From Epiperipatus broadwayi (lineage: Eukaryota; Onychophora; Udeonychophora; Euonychophora; Peripatidae): DNA of 64,000 bases. The notes under the pieces are model-generated. The model was not told the origin of the DNA, ran no database searches, and was given only the letters and a program-made list of their open reading frames with translations. The position numbers were made by a program, and so were the translations under genes. Where the stretch lies: the NCBI GenBank assembly GCA_028023455.1, contig JAQFVV010006712.1, positions 1 to 64,000 of the forward strand. The letters are read 5' to 3'. Below are positions 13,525 through 64,000 of the stretch, one piece after another (the first letter of the stretch is position 1; every line of letters begins with the position of its first letter).

Positions 13525-13812
13525 ATGTGTTACTGACCTCATTGAAAAAATTAAAAGATTGAAGTGGAGTTGGGCTGGGCATATTGCTAGAAGAGATGAT
13601 AATAGATGGGCAATTGAAATTTTAAATTGGATTCCAAGAGATTGTAAAAGACCCAGAAAGAGATCACATGTGAGATGGATGGATGAAATAAGAAAGTGTG
13701 CAGGGGTGATGTGGAGAAAAGAAGCTAAAGATAGAAAAAGGTGGATTGAACTTGGAGAGACCTTCATCCTGCAGTGGATTGATAGTGGTTGATAATGATG
13801 ATGATTCATTTG
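13525..13812 (+). mobile_element. 3' end of a non-LTR retrotransposon (RT C-terminal tail)
   Basis: The frame 13525-13792 reads on from TDLIEKIKRLKWSWAGHIAR through RPRKRSHVRWMDEI to RKRWIELGETFI. The WAGHIAR...RW...W.PR...RPR.RP..RW pattern is the familiar C-terminal tail of invertebrate endonuclease/reverse-transcriptase ORF2 proteins. A (GAT)n tail starts at about 13793, as expected of LINEs that end in short microsatellites. The upstream part is missing, so this is a 5'-truncated insertion. A more decayed relative lies on the minus strand at 53240-53500. Confidence 0.8.
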
Positions 13813-14456
13813 GTTATTTTTGTTAGTCATGAGAGTATGTAGATACCTAATAAGAGGAGTGTCTAGGTATTCTCATGCCATTGAATACATATTTTTATAT
13901 TTGTTTAATGTTAAGGGATGTGATCTGTTCACAGAAAAATAAGTCTCACATTTGTTACAATCGATTACATCTTAGTTAAAACTGTTTAATCATATTGAAA
14001 TGAATCTAGATAAATAATCGTATTACCTAAATTCAAGTATGATAGTTGAAGAAATTTAGTTGGGAAAATGGCAAGTCTAGTAAACAGTATGGCTGAATGT
14101 AGGGACCTAGAACATCTGCTTAGGGTTATACCGCCTATTGGCAAGCCATAGTATTTAAATCTCCATATGGCAACCAATGTGATAGCTTTGATATATACCG
14201 GGGATATGGCATTAAGGTTATAGATTTCTTTTTTTTTATTATTTTAAGGTGAAGACTGATTTGCTGAAGTGTACAATATATATATATATACTTAAGCTAG
14301 ATATAATTAGATGAGATTTGAACTTCAATCGAGATCATTTGTCTTTCTCACATGTAGGCTGTCATGTGTATTGATTGTATACGATAAACTGAATGACTAA
14401 AGGGAGCTTGGAAATTTATGTTCAAATACCTTTTAATTGTGTGTAAATTTTATATA

Positions 14457-14674
14457 AAACAATCCACTAGAATAAAACTACAAAAATTTTCAAAAAATGC
14501 CTATATAAAATTGAAGATTAATATCTTTTGCTATAGCCAGCTTTGGCGTATTCTGCCATCTTAAGTAGCAAGATGGCGGAACACACCGAAGCTGGCTATA
14601 GCAAAAGATATTAATCTTCAATTTTATATAGGCAGTTTTTGAAAATGTTTGTAGTTTTATTCTAGTGAATTGTT
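14457..14674. repeat. Near-perfect fold-back palindrome, about 105-bp arms
   Basis: The left arm (14457-14562) and right arm (14570-14674) are inverted copies with few mismatches around a 7-nt spacer. As DNA or RNA it would form a very long hairpin. It starts 37 bp downstream of the cyclase stop codon (minus sense), so it probably lies in the 3' UTR. Read on the minus strand its first arm supplies an AATAAA (14661-14656). It is likely a fold-back/MITE-like insertion; I could not define target-site duplications. Confidence 0.9.
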
Positions 14675-14711
14675 TCATTATACTTATATTATTTGATATT
14701 ATATATATATC

Positions 14712-55944
<41,233 letters not shown>

Positions 55945-56099
55945 CTAAAAATGAATGTTTTAAAATAAAAACAGAACATATATATCATTAAAATGGAAAG
56001 AAATGTAATCCATTATGCTGTTTATTTTTTTATATATTTTTTAAATAAACAACACAATATAATATAAAATATCATTATATAATTGCAATATTTGTGTGT

Positions 56100-56830
56100 A
56101 TATATATATATATTGTAACGATATATAAACATGCCGTTACAATAATTTGAAATAAAAACTTTAGGTTCGCAAATAAAAATAAATGTATTAAAAAAACTAA
56201 ACGCTAAAATTAAAATATTTGTTAAACGTATATATATTCGCACAGATGCAAAACTTTAAAAATATTTTTTTATAAATAAAAAAAGGTATTTGAACATATT
56301 TTTTTATAAAAAAATACAAGATTTAAATATAAAAATATTTTAATAAAGAAATAACGTAAGTAAAAATAAAAACAGGTATTAATTAATTCCTGTAATCTGT
56401 AAATGGAAATGATTGTTTATGAATTGAAAAGCAAGCTAGCCTTGGGGCTCTTGTGTAATTAAAAAGTCAGATGAAAATTAGATAAGAGAATAAAGAGAAT
56501 TTAGCTTGACCAATGGAAGCACCAAGCCTCTCGGACCGTAACGAAAATTTGGATTAGTGACGTCTTTGTTCGTTCAATCTGGAGATTTACTATAAAAATA
56601 AAAATATTGAGTTCCAGTCAGTTTCCAGCTTGTTTTGGTGAGATGAACGATAAGACGCACTTGTCGTTCTCTCTCACTTATTTTAAAAATGAAAAGACTG
56701 TGATACCAGAATGGAACCAGCTAATGCTACCTCCAGAATATCATTACGGTCTTCCATGAAAGTCTTTGTGGGAATTGCCAACAGGAACCTGAACTGTTCT
56801 AACGTAAGCAATTGAATGGAATGATTTTAA
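56100..56830 (+). promoter_or_regulatory. LTR-like segment with TATA box
   Basis: It opens with TGTAACG...CGTTACA (56114-56141). It contains a TATA-like TTTACTATAAAAATA (56587-56601) followed by a GC-richer leader-like stretch to about 56830. This could be a solo LTR of a Gypsy-like element. No internal retroviral-type coding or second LTR was seen, so the call is tentative. Confidence 0.3.
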
Positions 56831-58840
56831 AATCTGAAGTAATTAAGAACTTTAAAGATTTGATCAGTTAATCAAAATTTTTAAAAAAAGAACTTTTCTC
56901 TGACGTATGTTTCAAATTAATTATAAATGTTTAATTTTTACACATTTGTTTGCTAAAAAAAATCATTTCCATTTTATTATGTTTATTTGTATTAATATTT
57001 ATTGTTTAAATTTTAAATGATGAAATTTAAGTTGGGTATGGATGTTGCATGGATTCGTTAGCGGTTAATTATGTTGTGGTTTTCATATTCTATTAGAATA
57101 TATAGGTCATCAATGTCACTGTGGCATCTTATGATGAATGCTATTGGGTTTCTTGTATTCCCTCTGCAATTGATGTTATCGATGACTTTGTATTTTGATT
57201 GGTTATGTTTATTTTGGAATGTTTTTAACCGTGGAATCTATGCAGCTGATCTATACTCAACATTATAAAACAAAGTTTATAAAATTCATCCGTGCGAACG
57301 TATCTAAATGTTAAATTTAAGATGGGCGTGAATGGCTATATAGTTTTGTAAAGTTATATTAAGAGAGGGTAATCTTAGGTTATTCATTTCATAGTTGAAT
57401 TAGGTCAATGGATTGGATATATTTGTGTAATTAGTAGATGTAGTATGAGTTTCACTATGTGCAGAATCACTGTATACACCGCACAAGCCCTTTTGCCTAT
57501 GGATGGGATTGTAAGTCAGCAAAAAGGACCGCTGTCTCTTCCTATGGAGTTTTTATTTTGTTGTTGTTCTTGCCATACAGATGTAGCATTCCTGTATTAG
57601 TCAAGAGTCAATGTCTTCTCTAACTATACTGTTCAGATGTCCATTCCTGACAGTATAGTATATATGTGCTGTTGTATTTTCATGCTACATTGAATAGATA
57701 AATGTATCAGATGGATTGATGCCGGTTTGACTGCAAACTTTTGGCCTAAGGTTAAATAAGGGATAGAATATTTTCTTTTCAAATGCATATCTATGTAGTC
57801 TATTCATACTCGACCCTCTAAATAAAATATTAAACTCATTGCAATCTATTTAAATGTAAAATTAAAAGTTAATATAAAAATCTAAATGTTAAATCTATTC
57901 CTCAAAATTTAAAATGATTCAAAATTTATGTGTGCATAAATAAATATTTTTATGTGTTAATTTCTGGCAGTGGCTTTTATTTTTTTTATATATACAAACT
58001 AAATAAGTTATTTCTCATCTCTGAGTCTCCATGAGCTAGGGACAATGGGCTAACGGTCTGATTATTTAAATAAAGTGGAATCTTAACAGCACATATCTGC
58101 CTACTTTATAAATTTTTCTAGGCTCAAATGCCTAGATGGCGCCCTTGTAGTGCATATTGCGGTTAGATTCGATCTTCACTTTCATTTGGATCGTTATAAT
58201 ATATATATCACAAGATGCAGATATAAATAAGATGTTATGCAGGTAAATCAATGTGTAATTAATTGTAGTAAGAATATATATGCCAACACTTTGGCCAGGT
58301 CAAACTGGTCAACAACTGGATCTGAACAAAATATTGGAATATATATTATTACTATAATTAATTATATACAGATGTACTTGGATAACCTTTCATATATATA
58401 ATATTTCCATGGATTGGTACTATTATAAATAGAAATGAGAAAATGATATCCATGAAAATAGAGATAACCTTTAATCTTTGATGTTGTCAAGGAATTATCA
58501 ATTACTATTAATTGTCAATGGGGCTAAACAAATTTTTTCATTAATCTATAATAATATAAAAAAGCTACTTTCAACAAAAGATTTTTCACTTATTAATGTG
58601 ATGTAAACTGTTTTAAAGCTTCAGTTTACATTGCATACATAATGACATCTATCTTTTCATATATAAAATTAACTAGAACTAATAATAATCAAAAAACAAC
58701 AATCCTAATAATTATATATATATATAAGGTTTTTTTCCCTTTCTTTCTCTTCCTAATCCCTTCTTTTTCTTCATTTGTCAATTAAACACATTATAACAAT
58801 CATACAAAATGTACAGAGAAAAAGAAAACTTATAATATGC
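56831..58840. other. Unassigned DNA upstream of the visible cyclase exons
   Basis: No further cyclase exon could be recognised on the minus strand. At 58205-58290 CAGATATAAATAAGATGTTA resembles the minisatellite unit at 22245. A GC-richer piece at 58020-58190 is unidentified. Confidence 0.5.
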
Positions 58841-59002
58841 AGTCAAAATAAGAGTCAGAGATCAATTCATAGATCACATGGCACTAACTCTTAAGCTTGT
58901 AAGTTATAAACAGTGAGGATTGCCAATTCCTCTACAAGTTTTATGATAAATGCTTAGCCAGTGCCAGCACTTAAAATATCTCTGTCAGGAACCCCTTCCC
59001 AA

Positions 59003-59045
59003 ACCCCTGACCATGGTTTCGTGCTTTGGCACTCCTCAGAGAGGT
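59003..59045 (-). ncRNA. Hammerhead ribozyme motif, family D unit 1 (intact)
   Basis: ACCTCT, CTGAGGA, hairpin GTGCCAAAGCAC (4 bp including the canonical G-C base pair), GAAA, CCATGG, TC, AGGGGT. Stem I is 6 bp with one G-U. Stem III ACCATGGT is perfectly self-complementary. All catalytic positions match the consensus. Confidence 0.92.
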
Positions 59046-59480
59046 GTCAGGGTAGGTTCAGACACTAGATCTAAAAATACCAACCCAAAGCTAAGCACTT
59101 AGCTAAAAGTTATTTATTGAGTGGAAAATCTGAAATTTTCAGACATCTACATGTCTTCAAACCCAGCTATCCAACTCAAATAGCTATATGGGGCTGATAG
59201 ATCTTCAGCCATACCATATATTAGTAGTCATAGCAATATAAAATTGCATAAGACTTTTGGCAGAGACTATAAATAGTCAAAATAAGAGTCATAGATCAAT
59301 TCATAGATCACATGACACTATCTCTTAAGCTTATAAGTTATAAACAGTGAGGATTGCCAATTCTTCTACAAGTTTTATGATAAATGCTTAGCCACTGCCA
59401 GCACTCAATAGATAACTTTTAGCTAAGTGCTTAGCTTTGGGTTGGTATTTTTAGATCTAGTATCTGAACCTACCCTGACA

Positions 59481-59522
59481 TCTCTCTGAGGAGTGCCAAA
59501 GCACGAAACCATGGTCAGGGGG
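59481..59522 (+). ncRNA. Hammerhead ribozyme motif, family D unit 2 (intact core)
   Basis: TCTCT, CTGAGGA, GTGCCAAAGCAC, GAAA, CCATGG, TC, AGGGGG. Same core as unit 1. Stem I is 5 bp with two G-U pairs. Confidence 0.9.
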
Positions 59523-59900
59523 TTGAGGAGGGGTTCCTGACAGAGATATTTTAAGTGCTGGCTCTGGCTAAGCATTTATCATAAAGCTTGTAGAGGAATT
59601 GGCAATCCTCACTGTTTATAACTTACAAGCTTAAGAGGTGGGGTCATGTGATGTATGACTCTTATTTTTACTATTTATAGTCTCTTCCATAAGTCTTATG
59701 CAATTTTATATTGCTAAGACCACTAATATATGGTATGGCTGAAGATCTATCAGCCCCATATAGCTATTTGGTTGGATAGCTGGGTTTGAAGACATGTAGA
59801 TGTCTGAAAATTTCAGATTTTCCACTCAATAGATAACTTTTAGATAAGTGCTTGGCTTTGGGTTGGTATTTTTAGATCTAGTGTCTGAACCTACCCTGAC

Positions 59901-59946
59901 ACCTCTCTGAGGAGTGCCAAAGCACAAAACCATGGTCAGGCGTTTG
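59901..59946 (+). ncRNA. Hammerhead-like motif, family D unit 3 (G12 mutated)
   Basis: ACCTCT, CTGAGGA, GTGCCAAAGCAC, AAAA, CCATGG, TC, AGGCGT. The G of GAAA is replaced by A, which should inactivate it; stem I also gains a mismatch. Confidence 0.8.
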
Positions 59947-60055
59947 GGGAGGAGTTTCTGACAGAGATATTTTAAGTGCTGGTCTGGCTAAGCATTTATC
60001 ATAAAGCTTGTAGAGGAATTGGCAATCCTCATTGTTTATAATATGCATTATGTAA

Positions 60056-61055
60056 TTTTCCCCTCATTTTTAATTAGCCAATTATTAGTTTAATTGATGT
60101 TTTATATGCTGGTTCAGCGTGAAATACAAATAATAGAGATATTTTATCTTTTTCATATGTATATGGTCATATGTATCAATTATATGAGATAAAATTATTT
60201 TGTTAAAGTTCATATAATTAGTTTCATAAATTTCCCTTCTATTTGATATTTTAATATAGTTTAAAGATTATGTATTTTTTAAACAATCTATTTGCTTTTA
60301 TTCATTGTATGTATAAAATTAATTGTGGAATTTGCAATATGATTTAGTATGGGCATGCAGAGAAACAATTAGATAAAAAAGAAAAAAACCATAATAATGC
60401 AATTAATAGAAGATTATAAATCTGCACTAAATATTCATTATTTAAAATATGGACATAAAATAGATTATTGAAAAATTTAAAAAGCCCTTAAACTATATTA
60501 ATAAACATAATAGAAAAAATATATGAAACTAATTATATTAACTAAAACAAACATACTTGTATGAATAATATAAAAAAAATCAATGAATTTAATTAATAAT
60601 TGGCTAAATAAAACTAAGTGAAAAAATTTATAACATATATTTATAAAGGAAAAGGCAAATAAAAAAAGAAAAGAAAAAGAAAGAAATAAAGAAGGAACAA
60701 AAATGGTTAGAATGAAAAAACTTTTTATCTTTTATGTTAAATTTGTAAGCATTTGGAATGGTGTTTAATATTATTATTATTATTGTTATCATCATCATCA
60801 TTATTATTGTTATCATTGTTGTTATTATCATCATCATCATTCTTATTATTACTATTGATATTATTATTATTGGTTTTACTTAATTTTATATATAAAAAAG
60901 ATGGATGTCACTATTATCGTAAATTGAAGCTTTAAAATAGTTTGAATTACTTTGATAATGGGGGGAAATATTTGCTGAAAAAAGTTTTTCTGTATTATTT
61001 TTATAATATATCTATATATAATTATTGCTGTTATGTATGTGTGTGTATATATATA
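60056..61055. other. AT-rich DNA with a TTA/TCA microsatellite
   Basis: TTA/TCA-type trinucleotides at about 60769-60875. Otherwise featureless. Confidence 0.55.
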
Positions 61056-61056
61056 T

Positions 61057-61093
61057 TGAAACAGTAAGGTCTGCTTTGCAGATCTTCGTTTCA
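61057..61093. repeat. Stem-loop, GAAAC/GTTTC with AAGGTCTGC hairpin
   Basis: TGAAAC and GTTTCA close an inner 9-bp stem (AAGGTCTGC/GCAGATCTT) with loop TTT. A smaller hairpin CGAGCACAATGCTCG lies near 61202. Function unknown. Confidence 0.55.
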
Positions 61094-61787
61094 CCTTTTC
61101 TCACCTACTTCCTACCCTCATACCTTAGTTTGAACCCCAATCTATCATAGTGTGTCTGCAATACACTTATATACCGAAAATCCCGCCTAATTTTAAACCA
61201 CGAGCACAATGCTCGTATTATATATATAACTTATTCCCAAATAAAATAAAATATTATGAATTATGTATTTGTTCACATAATTTACATTTATTAAAAAGTA
61301 AGTTATATAAGTCGTAATTGCGCACACACTATGATATCCATTTTAAAACATATCAAAATTATAAATTGTTAGTTATTTTGTTTGGATCTATTTACAAATA
61401 TATTACCGTCATAATATATTTTGATTTAAAATAAAATTCATTTAGTAAATATTAGTTTAGTAGATAGATTCAAATATTACAATTTAAAATAAAATAATTT
61501 TCGTTTTATTTAATAAAAATCATCCCAAATATTTCTGTTAAAATAAATGAGGGACAATAGTTTAATTATATAAGTTTATCTAAAAACAGCAGCTGTCCAC
61601 TTAAGTTTTCTTTAATTAGTAGCAGTAATTTTAATTAAATCTAGTTTTGTAATTCGAATGTCGACGGGGAAGTTAACAAAAGAAATTAATTAATGTTGAA
61701 TTCCTTTAGACATTCGGATAGATTTAATTACAGCAGATAAGTCCAATAATTTTGTATGCTCCAGGACAAGTCTATTGTTAAATTTTA

Positions 61788-61798
61788 CTATAAAAAGG
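61788..61798 (+). promoter_or_regulatory. TATA-box-like motif
   Basis: TATAAAAAGG preceded by ACT, the same TTTACTATAAAAA context as at 56587. It could be the promoter of an LTR covering about 61230-62170. The partner LTR is not visible. Confidence 0.3.
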
Positions 61799-61821
61799 AT
61801 GTTTTTCTTTTGTTCACCATT

Positions 61822-61965
61822 CTAAGCTTCTAAAGTTTTCTAAGCTTTTAAAGAATTCTAAGCTTCTAAAGAATTCGGAGTTGTAAAAAGGTTTCTGAGT
61901 TATTCTAAGCTTTTAAAGAATTCTGAGTTGTCTAAAGGTTTCTGAGTTGTTCTAAAATTCTAATA
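61822..61965. repeat. Short minisatellite (TTCTAAGCTTCTAAAG-like unit)
   Basis: Degenerate 16-26-bp units alternate TTCTAAGCTTTTAAAGAA and TTCTGAGTTGTCTAAAGG. They lie directly downstream of the TATA-like motif. Confidence 0.8.
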
Positions 61966-64000
61966 ATTTGCTAACCTTGACATGTCCGAGTAGAGGCGTT
62001 TAAGATGGCTATGTCCCCTCGGAATAGCCAGCCGCTGCTCCATACCATCAGAAATTATCACACGGATCCCGGAACTGCTGCTGCCGCTGCCAAAATATGA
62101 ACATTCCAGATTTTGCTGCTGAATTATAAAACCTGCCGAACATCTACCTGCAAATGCTTCTCCAGAGGTAACCTAAATTAACCCAAGAGCTCTTGTGATC
62201 ACTAACTAACATGCTATAGCTATTTAACATTGTTTTCTTATATTTCACAACTTCATTATGTATTTATTTTGTGTGTTTAAATATGCTCAACATTTTGCTC
62301 TCTATCCTTGGGTTAATATTTTCTATTTATAAAGCTTTCTTTTATTTTATTATGATAATGTGTCAGAATCGTCTTTGACCGAGTGAACTATTCCCTCTAT
62401 TGAAAATAAGACGCCGCTATTAAGGCATATTTTAAATTTATAATTTTCCAATTTTATTGTCTTGCAAATCACTCGTTCGAGGGCGATTCTTTTCTTTAAT
62501 GTAACATAATCACATAGTTTAAAATCTACATGTTATTGATTTTAATCTAATATAAGAGTATGTGCGAAGTCAATGATTAAATGTGTCCCCAAATGCATGA
62601 TTGCGTATATAAATCTATACTTACTTTTCAAACCCGCAAGCATGCATTTTCCTATTTTAATTACCATGTTCTACTTTCATTAGAAAGTTCATCATTGATG
62701 TCGAGAATGTGCGGACCCTCTTAAATGAATTTCGGGGAATTTGATTGGGCATTTCTCTTAATCCAAGTAAAACGCATTTAGTATGTTTTTATATACACTA
62801 GTCTCGTATCGCTGGTACATGAATTGGTTGTTGAGACCGCTTTGTTATATTTTTCCAAGGATTCTTTACACGGCAAAGTACGTTCTTTTCGCTTATTGCA
62901 AGTTTCCAGGCAGAGGGTGTTCGCCAATGACACCCCTGGGAATTAAACGCAATCGTCACACAGTCGCTAAGTTTCGGCTGTTCGTCAAAATACTTTCCTA
63001 CGGGTTAGCGGCGAGATGCCCTCCGTAATTATTCCGGATCTTCAATATTGTTTCATTTGATATTTATTTTACAAAGCATCCGTGACTTAAACGAGTCACA
63101 CCCTCCAACTTTATAAATTCACTATCAGCAATACTGACCTCCCAATACAAATCTATTATTATTCTCAAATAAATGCTTTGATCCCATTCCCACGTTTGCT
63201 TAGTAAGCTTTAGTCCGTTACTATTCTCGAAATCAATAAATATTTTAGAACATTTAATTTCAAATATTGTCTTAAACTTGTCTATTTACTCAAAGCACCT
63301 CGCACATGTTCCTATCTTGTCAAGCACATTATCGTAACGCTATTAGCCCGAGGAATAGAATATATCACTCTGTTTTAAAACCTTTTTGTCATTACTGAAA
63401 TATAAATGCCAACAATTATTTAATACGCATCCCTGTCTCATATAAGCAGACAGTGGCGTTTTATATATATATATAAATAAATTGTGTGAAATTATTTAAA
63501 ACTAAATTTTGTCTCTTATTTTATTTGATTCCTATCACTGTCTCGGTCTATGTATATATATTTTCTGCATTTCTTTTATAAATCCATAGACGTTAATTAG
63601 CCACCCAAACTTATCTTAGTATAGAGTCTTTTGTTTCTCCCTGACCACCAGGCACCGGTAAAAGGTTATACTAGTTGTAGCATCAGATGCGTTATCACGT
63701 AGGTGGCGCTGTGAAATTTGGACTTTAGATTCGAACTTAGTATATTTAGAAGGCAACCCCTCCTAGAATGTTCAGTTTAGTGTCTGGGGTTTGAATTATG
63801 CAGTGTGTTAGCGAGATAGACAATTCTGACTGTTACAATATATTTACATAACAATCTGAATGTCAAACAGAGATCTTTTCAAGACTTCTTATATAAAGCA
63901 GGGAAGAAGGGAGTACTAATCAACTGGTTAGATAAGAATGAATAAATACACAATAATCTGAAAAATACTTGAAGAATTAGCTATTTTAAATTAAAATATC
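61966..64000. other. Unassigned, slightly GC-richer terminal region
   Basis: A CpG-containing stretch at 61980-62170 and another at 62780-63030 do not encode a recognised protein on either strand. The 82-codon plus frame at 62783-63028 has no motif. Confidence 0.4.

Larger units (their letters stand above)
58841..60055. mobile_element. Family D hammerhead (retrozyme-like) array, head-to-head tandem units
   Basis: The left half is minus-oriented: one full unit, then a partial one (AGTCAAAATAAGAGTC at 58841, recurring at 59275). At about 59404 orientation flips and the plus strand carries one full unit and part of a second, with CTGAGGA at 59486 and 59907 (period 421 bp). Each unit has a hammerhead, an AGATCTAG box before it, and a GAAGACATGTAGATGTCTG and TAGCTATTTGG body. 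No coding frame is present. Direct tandem repeats with one self-cleaving ribozyme per about 420-nt monomer would release circularisable monomers, as in known retrozymes. Confidence 0.9.

Noticed and set aside
13474-13830. 118-codon minus-strand frame
   Set aside because: Shadow of the plus-strand LINE tail, whose residues fit the family far better.
62783-63028. 82-codon plus-strand frame in a GC-richer piece
   Set aside because: No recognisable domain and no similarity pattern; the opposite strand also gives nothing.

Overview
The window is strongly AT-rich, intron-dominated metazoan DNA. The evidence is a split gene with GT/AG junctions and kilobase-long introns, a Penelope-like element, LINE remnants, tRNA-derived SINEs and very long microsatellites. 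The repeat style and intron lengths would suit a lophotrochozoan such as a mollusc or cephalopod, but nothing seen fixes the species.

The one clear host gene is a receptor (membrane) guanylyl cyclase on the minus strand. Eight exons (55773-55944, 51932-52081, 40623-40806, 36727-36867, 32641-32833, 26562-26832, 19503-19594, 14712-14792) join in frame into 427 codons plus a stop. They encode the second half of the kinase-homology domain, the dimerisation helix and a complete cyclase domain. The ligand-binding, transmembrane and early kinase-homology exons must lie beyond 55944 and I could not find them before the window ends. Positions 1-14711 lie 3' of the gene.

The rest is mobile DNA. The most interesting layer is a set of short non-coding repeats that carry hammerhead self-cleaving ribozyme motifs (CTGANGA, stem II, GAAA, self-complementary stem III, then a stem I closing with the 5' strand). 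I see at least four families, called A to D here, plus a weaker fifth (E). C and D occur as direct tandem units of about 401 and 421 bp with one hammerhead per unit, which is the architecture of retrozymes (non-autonomous retroelements that pass through circular RNA). A, C and D share flanking sequence and look like one superfamily. B combines a decayed hammerhead with tRNA-like A and B boxes, recalling the SINE-like hammerhead elements of schistosomes. Nearly all also occur as inverted, fold-back dimers.

A nearly intact Penelope-like retrotransposon (RT plus GIY-YIG endonuclease, one in-frame TAG) lies at 48790-51600 within the gene's second visible intron, antisense to the gene. A truncated copy whose 5' part is inverted sits immediately upstream, sharing a 214-bp terminal repeat. 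Its reverse transcriptase is a plausible but unproven helper for the ribozyme repeats.

Layout: 1-3100 is a GC-richer, retroelement-like patch; 3100-14700 is AT-rich 3' flank with SINEs and repeats; 14712-55944 is the cyclase gene with transposon-filled introns, including a 549-nt pure GAA tract and an about 430-nt TATC tract; 56000-64000 is LTR-like sequence, the large D-family hammerhead array and unassigned DNA.
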